NCBI GenBank assembly: GCA_010014835.2
Contig: JAAAKB020000013.1
Location: 347,495-377,637, forward strand
DNA length: 30,143 nt
Direction of reading: 5' to 3'
Source of the DNA: Apostichopus leukothele
Taxonomy: Eukaryota > Echinodermata > Holothuroidea > Aspidochirotida > Stichopodidae
In this document: positions 23,301-30,143 of the stretch, piece by piece
Layout of the letters: the number at the start of each line of letters is the position of its first letter
How positions within the stretch are numbered: the stretch's first letter is position 1
Translations under genes and position numbers: made by a program
Notes under the pieces: model-generated
The model's database searches: none
What the model saw: only the letters and a program-made list of their open reading frames with translations
Told to the model about the DNA's origin: nothing

Positions 23301-26300
23301 GGAAAAATAGCTATTGATTTCTGGTTACCAACTAGCAGTATGGGATATTTTATACATCTTTATATCTTCCAAATATTTTTGTGTTCACACATTGTCTGCT
23401 ACCACTAGTGGTTTACCGATAATCGGTTGAAGAATTTGAAATGGCCCAATTATTACAGTACTGGTAACGAATCGTAAATAGTCAAATTTTTAAGCGCAAC
23501 TGGTCCTTAAAAGTGATTGTCTGATTTATTTAACATAAAGAAAATGTTACATGCAAACTAAAAACAAATCTATCATCTCCTTGACCACCTTCTTAATAAC
23601 TTAGTTACTGAACCAGAGTTCAAAAATTGCTTTGTGGTATTGATGACATAATGAGCTGCATCTTTAAGGAATCTTGAAAAATAACAAAAAACTTCTGGAG
23701 ATAGTGTTCACAAATTTATGCTCTTAATTTGATAACTGGTGACCAGTTCAAGCAGCTTATTTCACAGAGCGGCAGGCTTAAGTCAAATTGGATGTTATAT
23801 AATGTGGTGTGCGCGTTGCTAATAATCAAGACATCTGTGATTAATGCAGAAATTTGTAAAACACTAGCTATCCAATCTTCTTCTCTTTATTGTTTATGTT
23901 GATTAATGTTCAATATTTCTATCAGATTTAGTTCTCCTTTGCACCCATTGAAGAAATATGGGATGAAGTTACAGGGCTATAGGGAGTGTGTAAGGCTTAT
24001 GAGAGGTTCAGTTAGGAGACCATACAGATACTGTTTCTTTTAGTGAGGTATTCAATCAGTCTACTGAATGGTCTCAAATATCTTCGTATAAACCAACAAG
24101 CTCAATAATTTCCTATGAATTGGCTTTAGAGGAAGTTAGATTGACAGCACACTGGTAGCACCTTGGAGAAACAGATTGAATGTCACACCACTCTATCTTA
24201 CAATTACATTCACAGTCAACTTGAGGTGACCACTCTGCAATTCATTGTATCATCTGATGATGTCTGAGGCATCCCACATTATATGCTATATACTGAGGCA
24301 TCCCACATTATTTGCAATGTACTGAGGCATCCACCATTATACTGTATGCTATATACTGAGGCATCACCAATTATATGCTATATACTGAGGCATCCCACAT
24401 TATGTGCAATGTACTGATATCATTAAGAGAAGTATAAAGGTTTACATCATGTGAGAAGTCATTTCACAAAACTCACTTTGGTTATTATCACCTTGGTTAC
24501 TAGTCTTTGGTTTAGGAGGAGGAAGATGCTGACAGCTAAAGAGGATTCCATAAACCTTCTTCCTAATAGGACGGAATAAGAAGGTAGATGGCGGGAACTC
24601 CCCAGACATCTCATCGTCTAGTCCGGCATTCAGTTTGATTTCACCCTGAAAGGACAAAATGGCAAATTATGGAACAAATACTGAGAAAACAATTGGCCAA
24701 CATCAAAGCTCAAAATCAGTTAATTATTCACTATGTATAGGGAAAACAATATTGTGTACTGTGATGTAAATCAAATTACTACCCACTTGAGATTAAGAAG
24801 GATAGGGGAACAGATACACTTTACAATGGCAACGTACCAGTTACTACTGCTTCTACATAATCACCACAACACCACTTAAAAGTAATGAAATTAAGACTGA
24901 GGTTAATGCCGAGACTAATACAAGGAACTTGTAAAATAAGTTCAATAGTGGATCTCATTTGCAGCAATGCGGTATGTAAATGTATCCTATGGTATTGTCC
25001 ATATGTATAGCATTGAAAGCCAACCATTTTACACAATTAATTCTCAATGAGATGGATCTTTGACAAAAGTCAGCCAACAATCCAAACTTGCTTCAAGTTC
25101 ACAACAAACTACCCATCTAAACAACTGGCACACATCTACCATAAACTATTAGCATAGATATTTGGGTAAAATCCAAGGCACAAATTAGGTTGGTTTATGA
25201 TTGTTATATTATCGCAACGTTTGTCTCCCAGGCATATATTATTATTATTACTCTGCTGTTTGAAATCCCATATTGTTTGTGGAATACTTGTACACCTGTA
25301 TTTATCCTGATTTCCCATATGAAATATGGACAAAACCTTACTACTTGGTACCTCTGCATCACCATTGCATAGTTTCTTTTTGCCCTTGATGAGGAATCAA
25401 AAAAAGCAAGTCTAACTTCCCAACATATATGTCAAATTCCATGACATTCTTTCTTGACAAAGTAAAATGTAAGTAAATATTTTGCAACTCCAACCCAGAT
25501 GCTTTGACCAATGCACTGTTTACTCTGGTATGTGTACACTGTAAGTAGCCTATGAGATGCAACTAATGGTTAATGTTGCACAGAAGGCAGCATTTTCAGA
25601 GGGCTCCCATGAAATTCATGGGCATGGTAGATGTGAACTGCCGAGGCTAAATGAAAATCACAGAGTTCGTTTATAAACATAAAAAGCTTGTCTCTCTTCT
25701 CACCTGTGTTAAAATCTGATAAATATACTGCATCATGAGTGCGCTCTCGTGTCTATGCAGAGCTGTCCTGACCACCTCCCGAGGAACAAATGGCAGTGGC
25801 GGTGCCTTGACCACGAGACATGGTGGAGTTGGTTGTTCCATTAAAGGAGGGATGACTTGGCGTGTTACTTGGTCTGAGTCAGATGCTGCCTGTTCTCAAA
25901 AGAAAGCAAGTTGACAGTTATAGAGCTTCATTTTAATTGACAATAACTGCTGATGAAAACACTTTCAACAAGCTGAGCTGGTAAAAAATAGTAATCCAAT
26001 GATAAACCAGAAAGCCAATGGGTTTATAGTGATTCCCTGCCAAGTATCAGTACATTACATGTAACACTGCACACAATAACTCTATGCACATGTCATCATC
26101 ATCATATAGATTACTTATGCCTTAGGAAAGCAATCAAACACTTCATATTATGTAGACAAAACATCATAATTGTTCCTTCAGAAACTGTTAGTTTGAAAAT
26201 TAGTAATTTAACAATGTTGAAGCCCAACTAATGCATGTTTCAAGTGCAAGTGAATTATGTTTTACTTGAAGGGGGATTTCTAATCAAGAAGAGACTGTTC

Positions 26301-29300
26301 AATCATAGGAAAGCGATGGCTTGATCTGTAAATAACCACACCAAACACTTTCTGGTAAATGCTAACTTACGAAGAAAACTTACAATTTAATGAAAAAGTA
26401 CTTACTTCACTTTGATTGTTCGAAAGGCCTTCATTGTCTCCACTTCAATGCAAACAGGAAAAGGAGAAACGAAAAGAAACTCCAGAGTTTAAATTGATAA
26501 ATTTACCATTAATTTGGAGATGCCAACCCTCCAAGCGGGAGCTAATAGCTTGATGATGCTTTCTACCAATAACACACAAACCTGGTATTATGACAGGCAG
26601 TTGGATAAAACATGAGAAACCATAACGATTTCACCAACATCTGTATTTAATATTTACTTTGTGGTAAGTCTTGTTATATATGACTACATAACTAACGATG
26701 ACCTTATACTCTGCTATTTATCATACCGTACTTTGAAGTACATGTGAACTGAGGTGGTTATAACATATCTGGTCAGCAGGATTCATACAGTCTTACATAT
26801 TGTGGGTGAAACCAATTCACTTGATATTAATCAACAACCAGAAATCCAGTCGGCTTTGTGATTCCTTGCACATATAATTTGCTCAAAATCGACACATCTG
26901 ACTTATGTATCACTTTCAACTTTTATCTTTTCCAAACATTTGATCTTGCCCAACATGTCAGCCAGAAAACAAAGTGATGCAATAGTGTGACATATTGTGC
27001 AATACCTCTGATTCTGCTTGTCATCAATGGACAGTCCACTCATTGCTTTATCCAAAGAATCATCAGCTCTCTGCAGAAAGAAACAACCATAAATGCACTG
27101 GTTATGAGTGAAAGATGAACTCTGTTATATAAATTAATCCTATTACTACTGTCATGCACATGCTGACCATTGGATGGCATAAAAAGTTTCATAGAACTAG
27201 TTTCAACAAACATTTCCTCAATTTTAACTGACAGTTACTTTACTTAAATGAATAGTCCAAAGTTCCTCTTCTTTATATAATCTACCATAAATAACTTGAA
27301 AATGCAAAACATTTCAGCAAAGCAAATGTTAGGAGAACTGACATTTGAAAATAACCACAGCCTCCAAACTTTTTAACGCTCAAACATTGTCATGATTTTG
27401 CAGATTCACTCTGTGTCAATATCTCTAACGAAGGTGGACCACATACCACATACAAGACACAACACCGATGTCTAATTGCCAAATGTAATAAGTGTTGTTG
27501 AAATATGACTTCACAACACCCCAATGTCCTAATGCCTAATGTAGTTTGGTATTCTGGAGGGTTGCAAGTAGGGTCTATTATTGGTCTTCCCAGAATAACA
27601 TGTTCCCTGGGACAGAGACCATTTGTTGTTGGATGTAAGGTCCCCTTGACAGAGCCTCCACCATCACATTCCCTGTCCCTGCTATGTAAGTGTACATTCC
27701 ACTCCTTGCAATGCATCTGCAGTTCCCAAGTCAGCTGGCACAACTTGGTGTGTGTTGGAGTGTATCCCCCTTAATGATTGACATTGGCCACCACCATTAT
27801 GTTGTCGGTGAGGACTATAACTCTGGAGTTCCTCACTTGTGGAAGAAAGGCCTGCAATGCTCGTGTGACGGCCAACAACTCCAACAGATAGATGAGATAC
27901 TTCTACCAGGGACCACATCACCCACGCTGTTTGATTTAGCCAATGAGCTCCCCACCCTGTCAATGAAGCGTCTGTTGTTATGAATGTCATTGGTAGATCT
28001 GGAATGGAACCCCTCCTATCCAATGTTCTGCGGTGGACCACCACTGGAGATGTGGAACTATATCCTCTGCTAGAGGAATTCATGCCCTCTTGTCTAAGCT
28101 TTTTCGGGGATAACCTCTTGCAAATGTAGTTGCAGCAGTCTCATACTTAGCCTGCATGACCACAGGAAATCCACCATGCTGGCCATGAGTCCCACTGCTC
28201 AAAGACAATCTACCCTGGTGACTTATCATACTACTAATGATACCATGAAGGAATCGTACAAATATTGAAGCTTGCTAACCTTGTGTCAAAGAAGGTCAAC
28301 AGCAAAACAATAAAACTTAAAAAAAGAGTACTATAACTCTAATGACTTACATCTCCATCAGCTCCTGCCACATTCTGGTCACCGTTGTTGTTTTGCTTCT
28401 GCAAAGATAAATCAGAATGCCAAATGACTATAGTTCACATGAGAATATGTTAACAGTACTACAGAAAAGATTTCAGGTTTTGATCATTTCTGAAGTCCAT
28501 TCAAGTGGACCTGTTTACAATGCTTTCATACTTTCTGTTGATATTGTATGACTTTAACCAATAGCGTTGTCCGGGATCCCGGTAGTCAAGTAGATCCCGG
28601 TAGTAAAGTAAATCCCAGTATCCCAATCAGGGTATTGACTAGTCCTGATCACAAATTGTGTCAATACTACTAGAAGTGGTAAAGCAACCAGTTATTACAT
28701 TCGTTTTGGTATCATTCCCGGGAATCCCGGACATAATCAAATAACTACGTTTTACTATTTGAAGTGAAGAAAAGAAAACACGTTAGTTTGGTGTCTGTGT
28801 TCACATTTTGAAAAACATACTTATCAATTAACGTACTGGCCTATACCTATCATTTAACGAATCAACTTTTCACGTAATAATTTGTACCTAGACTACACCA
28901 AATATCTAACGTTATTTGGGCTTAGCATGTTGCGGGACCGCAAAGTTATTCTGAAATGTTCGTTACTTATTCTTCCATTATTCAAGGTCTGTGAAGGTTT
29001 GCCATGTGTAAAATCTTACCACATGCATTTCACCTCATTTTGATATCATAATTATAACAATTTAATAAGTTTTGAGCCAAAACCACTATGGTAGCTACAC
29101 ATGTGGCATCCATGAAATGTTTGTTTTCTGATGAGTTACAACTTTGATGACAAACTCACATTAAATAAATATTGACTACTAATTACTGCTCCTTGCTTAT
29201 TAGTAGCAGCTACAGTAGGCAACATTTGTTCAATTCTCAATAGAATTGCAAAGTCCTTGTTTAGAATCATAAAGAGAGAACTTGCAACTCTTACAACCAC

Positions 29301-29488
29301 TCGATCAAATTAATTACAAAATCTCAATCCTTTCATGCTTAAGTTATCTGACTTGATTTGCTTCAGTTTCAAATGTTCACAAATTGCTTTATTAATCTAC
29401 AGTTTGTAACTATCTATACATACTTGTTTGGGCTGCCTTGGTCCCCTAGCTGTGGTCTTCTTGTTTGTATGGAAGTTGTATCTTGGAC
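16848..29488 (-). CDS. FAM120A: FAM120A/C orthologue, C-terminal two thirds (13 exons)
   Basis: This is a constitutive coactivator of PPAR-gamma-like protein. Human FAM120A is an RNA-binding scaffold linked to Src/PI3K signalling. Thirteen minus-strand exons with GT-AG borders and matching phases encode about 722 residues to the stop. Strong human matches include RLWLG-EDK-RAFL-C-SD-P-ML, HESALMMQYIYQILTQGEIK (human HKKGLMYPYIFHVLTKGEIK), IPWE-CCPW-FFDGKLFQ-KL and GGQLEVAGMVVGEWAGS (human GGKLEIAGTVVGHWAGS). A long, charged, low-complexity tail follows. Human FAM120A is 1118 residues, so roughly the first third, including the N-terminal PIN/XPG-like fold, is missing; the model begins in phase 1 and must continue past the right edge. 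Vertebrates have paralogues A, B and C; the C-terminal matches fit A/C rather than B. The gene converges on VGLL4. Confidence 0.95.
17152..17173 (-). repeat. GAG microsatellite encoding poly-Glu
   Basis: Inside the last FAM120A exon a nearly pure CTC/GAG trinucleotide run encodes an uninterrupted stretch of Glu. Pure codon use suggests recent slippage and probable length variation between individuals. Confidence 0.85.
17547..17610 (+). repeat. Dispersed repeat, copy 1
   Basis: The copy contains CAGAAAGCCAACAGGCTTAA and later TTAATGTTACTGTGCACAC. It shares order and orientation with four other copies in FAM120A introns; this is the most diverged in its middle. Confidence 0.55.
18546..18735 (-). 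CDS. FAM120A: FAM120A exon l (Gly/Pro/Met-rich)
   Basis: Acceptor TGCCTCTTACAG and donor CCCATG|GTATGA bound 190 nt. It encodes a low-complexity Gly/Pro/Met/Gln-rich stretch (MGRGGGGGPM, then FQFPAQFYPQGPGMAPMWGY). It sits where the human protein has its RGG-rich RNA-binding region but has few RGG repeats itself. It is called from the splice sites and the continuous phase. Confidence 0.88.
19008..19083 (+). repeat. Dispersed repeat, copy 2
   Basis: The copy contains CTGGCTTAGTGATTCCTTGT, then ACATTCAATAATAACAGTGT and TTGCGCAC, matching the family order of core, ACATTCAA, AACAGT, GCAC. Confidence 0.65.
19458..19551 (-). CDS. FAM120A: FAM120A exon k
   Basis: Acceptor ATTCTTTAG and donor AAAAAG|GTAACT bound 94 nt. 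It encodes KKQVQGPGGQLEVAGMVVGE followed by WAGSDGRRPK, aligned to human GGKLEIAGTVVGHWAGSRRG. It starts in phase 1 and ends in phase 2, and both junctions agree. Confidence 0.95.
19936..20163 (-). repeat. 43-bp tandem repeat carrying splice donors
   Basis: On the plus strand the word CTTACCA recurs at 19971, 20014, 20057, 20100 and 20143, an exact 43-bp period. Units are nearly identical, with a few substitutions. In transcript sense each unit reads AAATCTCTATG|GTAAGATG. The copy nearest the gene body includes the last 16 bases of the exon ending at 20148, which match the unit at 13 of 16 places. The array is thus a tandem expansion across an exon-intron border. Confidence 0.95.
20148..20346 (-). 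CDS. FAM120A: FAM120A exon j (ends in a repeated splice donor)
   Basis: Acceptor TTGCTCCTGTAG and donor GTATG|GTAAGATG bound 199 nt. It begins ADLTGKAERMLQCITEGGNF (human: ADQAAKVEKMRQSILEGLSF) and goes on with a Pro- and Tyr-rich stretch like the human PFPPPPALPFYPASAY region. Its last 16 bases and the donor site are copied in tandem through the start of the next intron, so four further equal donors follow. The proximal donor is chosen because the frame reaches a stop within the first repeat copy if it is not used. Confidence 0.93.
20767..20973 (-). CDS. FAM120A: FAM120A exon i
   Basis: This exon has 69 codons in phase 0 at both ends, acceptor TTGACATTAG and donor AACAAG|GTAAAT. It encodes ITTRGVQLAALFMRGVEMAL, then NDATGSPIPWELCCPWLFFD and GKLFQHKL. 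Human has RGIQLSALFMSGVDMALFAN and IPWEHCCPWMYFDGKLFQSK, so homology is very clear. Confidence 0.97.
21427..21493 (+). repeat. Dispersed repeat, copy 3
   Basis: The copy contains CAGTAAGCCAATTAGCTTAA, then TGATTCCTTGCCATATTTGA and ATTCAACAGTAACACTTAAG. It is the clearest full-length copy. Confidence 0.7.
22084..22195 (-). CDS. FAM120A: FAM120A exon h
   Basis: Acceptor TCATTCCAG and donor CTGCAG|GTAATA bound 112 nt encoding the YMYQLRPPVLFKHELEAFLA segment and the following QSVSPIL. It aligns to human YMVQWPGARILRRQELDAFL and ends in phase 0. Confidence 0.95.
22525..22645. repeat. Diverged 67-bp tandem duplication
   Basis: AGAGCAGCAGCAATG at 22525 recurs as ATAGCAGCAGCAATG at 22591. Both are followed by AGAGG, TTATC-T, AAGT-AG and TTGTCAAATGA. 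It lies in an intron of FAM120A. Confidence 0.75.
22983..23235 (-). CDS. FAM120A: FAM120A exon g
   Basis: Acceptor TTTGTTTGTAG and donor CTAAG|GTGAGT bound 253 nt. It carries the best conserved block of the protein: VIKEWW, P-LVEAEPLEW, IQRLWLGREPEDK, RLRAFLSCLGSDSPSMLKP and VPRHALVMCCILR. Human has the same order (VIKEW, P-LVEAL, LKRLWLGKAVEDK, RMRAFLACMRSDTPAMLNP, VPTHLMVLCCVLR). Confidence 0.97.
24264..24418. repeat. 29-bp minisatellite, five units
   Basis: CTGAGGCATC begins at 24264, 24293, 24322, 24356 and 24385, with a sixth start (CTGAT) at 24414. The period is 29 bp except for one unit with 5 inserted bases. The unit reads CTGAGGCATCCCACATTATA and ends TGCTATATA or TGCAATGTA, the two forms alternating irregularly. 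Confidence 0.9.
24477..24645 (-). CDS. FAM120A: FAM120A exon f
   Basis: Acceptor TTGTCCTTTCAG and donor CCAAA|GTGAGT bound 169 nt. It encodes GEIKLNAGLDDEM and LFRPIRKKVYGILFS, aligned to human LLYRPVRQYVYGVLFS, followed by a Pro/Lys and Gln/Asn linker. Confidence 0.94.
25704..25889 (-). CDS. FAM120A: FAM120A exon e
   Basis: This exon has 62 codons in phase 0 at both ends, acceptor TTGAGAACAG and donor ACACAG|GTGAGA. It encodes a proline-rich lead-in (PPCLVVKAPPLPFVPREVV) and ALHRHESALMMQYIYQILTQ. The latter aligns to the human segment with APEVLRVAEHRHKKGLMYPY, the start of the conserved central region of the family. Confidence 0.94.
26006..26075 (+). repeat. Dispersed repeat, copy 4
   Basis: The copy contains CCAGAAAGCCAATGGGTTTA, then AGTGATTCCCTGCCAAGTAT and GTAACACTGCACAC, with the same order as the other copies. 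Confidence 0.7.
26406..26442 (-). CDS. FAM120A: FAM120A exon d (37-nt microexon)
   Basis: Acceptor TTGCATTGAAG and donor GTGAA|GTAAGT bound 37 nt. The first base completes a Ser codon and the rest encodes GDNEGLSNNQSE. The acceptor is weak in pyrimidines, but the phases agree on both sides (2 in, 0 out) and the composition matches the neighbouring linker exons. Confidence 0.65.
26838..26895 (+). repeat. Dispersed repeat, copy 5
   Basis: The copy contains CCAGAAATCCAGTCGGCTTT and GTGATTCCTTGCACATA; the 3' part is weak. Confidence 0.6.
27006..27070 (-). CDS. FAM120A: FAM120A exon c
   Basis: Acceptor TTTCTGCAG and donor CAGAG|GTATTG bound 65 nt encoding RADDSLDKAMSGLSIDDKQN plus Gln, an acidic linker that ends in phase 2. 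The phase continues into the 37-nt exon downstream. Confidence 0.75.
27380..28215 (-). mobile_element. DIRS-type retrotransposon fossil (RT end and RNase H)
   Basis: The minus strand holds remains of a tyrosine-recombinase (DIRS-like) retroelement polyprotein. Sequence from the end of the reverse transcriptase comes first, then an RNase H segment recognised by TTDASLTGWGAHWLNQTA, an HSNT motif and CQLTWELQMHC. The family is judged from the LTWEL and TDAS-GWGAH style typical of DIRS/Ngaro RNase H. It is an internal fragment: no ends, recombinase or gag region are visible. It is clearly broken in several places and looks old. It lies in a FAM120A intron in the same orientation as the gene. Confidence 0.75.
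28351..28398 (-). CDS. FAM120A: FAM120A exon b (48-nt symmetric exon)
   Basis: Acceptor TTATCTTTGCAG and donor GGAGAT|GTAAGTC bound exactly 16 codons (KQNNNGDQNVAGADGD), in phase 0 at both ends. It is an Asn/Gly/Asp-rich linker. Because it is symmetric, it could be skipped without changing the frame. Confidence 0.72.
28568..28733. mobile_element. MITE-like element with inverted ends
   Basis: The left end TGTCCGGGATCCCGG and the right end, read in reverse, TGTCCGGGATTCCCGGG, form near-perfect terminal inverted repeats around 166 bp. Extra copies of ATCCCGGTAG and AATCCCAGTA follow the left end. No coding capacity is present and no clear target duplication is visible, so the superfamily stays open. 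It is much more GC-rich at its ends than the host intron. Confidence 0.65.
29424..29488 (-). CDS. FAM120A: FAM120A exon a (first one visible)
   Basis: Acceptor TTATTTTTGCAG and donor CAAACAA|GTATGT bound 65 nt. The first two bases complete a codon from an unseen upstream exon. The rest encodes PRYNFHTNKKTTARGPRQPK plus one Gln, a basic linker of the disordered middle region. It has no clear human counterpart; it is called from the splice sites and from phase agreement with the next exon. Confidence 0.7.
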
Positions 29489-30143
29489 CTGCAAAAATAA
29501 TTATCACAATATAAATCAAACTTCAGTTGTTTTGGGCTTAACAATTCAACTCTGAAGGATCTGACAGTTAGCCTCACTCATGCAGTGTTCAATGAATATA
29601 TTTCCAGTGACAGACAATGCAACATTCATCCTCACAAGAGAAATACTCCACGTTGCTTGTTTAAGCCAAATATCAATATATTGTTCCTCACTCCAGATAT
29701 GGTTGATTGAATGTAAATTATCTTACTCCAGAAAGTGGATCTCAACAGGTAGTCCGTGATACCATCACAGTAGATGAGCTGTTTCACTATCATGGTACAC
29801 AAGTTTGTTTCACGGAGGTTCCAAATTGGAGTATTCTTTTATAAAGGGCTTTGGGTCTTGTTCTGTTCCACAGACAGTAAATTTTTATGCTCAAAGTTTT
29901 TTGTAGAAATATGTTAAGCATTTAAATAAAATATCTCATGATCAAAACTATAGAAAAACTGGTTACTACATACATTTTCAGCCTTTTACAGCTGGCACTA
30001 CAGTAACCCTGCATCCATGTATTTCCCTTGGTCATCCCAAAAACATATAGCCTACTTATACATGTTTCCACTGCTGGACAACCAAATTCAACAAATTTCA
30101 GCAGGCCAACCAAAACTTCATTAACGACAAATTCCTGCGGTCA
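29489..30143. other. FAM120A intron at the right edge
   Basis: No exon with an acceptor, a donor and the required phase 1 end is visible upstream of the first FAM120A exon in this stretch. It is read as part of an intron that continues beyond the window. Confidence 0.6.

Noticed and set aside
27505-27983. Plus-strand open frames opposite the DIRS fossil
   Set aside because: They are antisense shadows of the minus-strand retroelement sequence.
29709-29790. Minus-strand frame containing CDGITDYLLRSTFWS, considered as a further FAM120A exon
   Set aside because: No convincing acceptor, no match to FAM120 proteins, and it does not end in the phase the next exon requires.

Overview
The window looks like AT-rich animal nuclear DNA, with GT-AG introns, long poly-G tracts, a tRNA-derived SINE, a MITE-like palindrome and a DIRS-type retroelement fossil. 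The two recognisable genes and this repeat mix suggest a marine invertebrate deuterostome, perhaps an echinoderm. That assignment is an inference, because no species-diagnostic sequence was recognised. A run of exactly 100 N (11147-11246) is an assembly gap.

Left part (1-10245, + strand): after about 4.4 kb with no supported gene comes an orthologue of VGLL4, the TEAD-binding transcription cofactor of the Hippo pathway. Three exons are well supported (5398-5569, 7596-7915, 9908-10245). A candidate first exon (4416-4479) fits in splice phase and brings the model to 297 residues, close to human VGLL4. Both TDU (TEAD-binding) motifs lie in the last exon, but the spacer between them is much longer than in human.

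Middle (10246-16847): the two genes converge tail to tail. The interval holds their 3' UTRs, the gap, a duplicated 167-bp segment and a degenerate tandem repeat. It also holds a good candidate poly(A) signal for the minus-strand gene and one unrecognised short open frame.

Right part (16848-30143, - strand): 13 exons encode the C-terminal 722 or so residues of a FAM120A/C-type protein (constitutive coactivator of PPAR-gamma-like). All exon junctions agree in phase. The 5' exons with the N-terminal PIN/XPG-like domain lie beyond the right edge. The introns hold several repeats. The most notable is a 43-bp tandem array that begins inside the end of one exon and copies its 5' splice site, giving five consecutive strong donor sites. 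Other intronic content includes a dispersed 60-80-bp repeat in five copies, a 29-bp satellite, an old DIRS-type fragment and a short inverted-repeat element.

The two genes are not known to work together: VGLL4 acts on TEAD transcription, while FAM120A is an RNA-binding scaffold. I found no operon-like, CRISPR, phage or toxin system.
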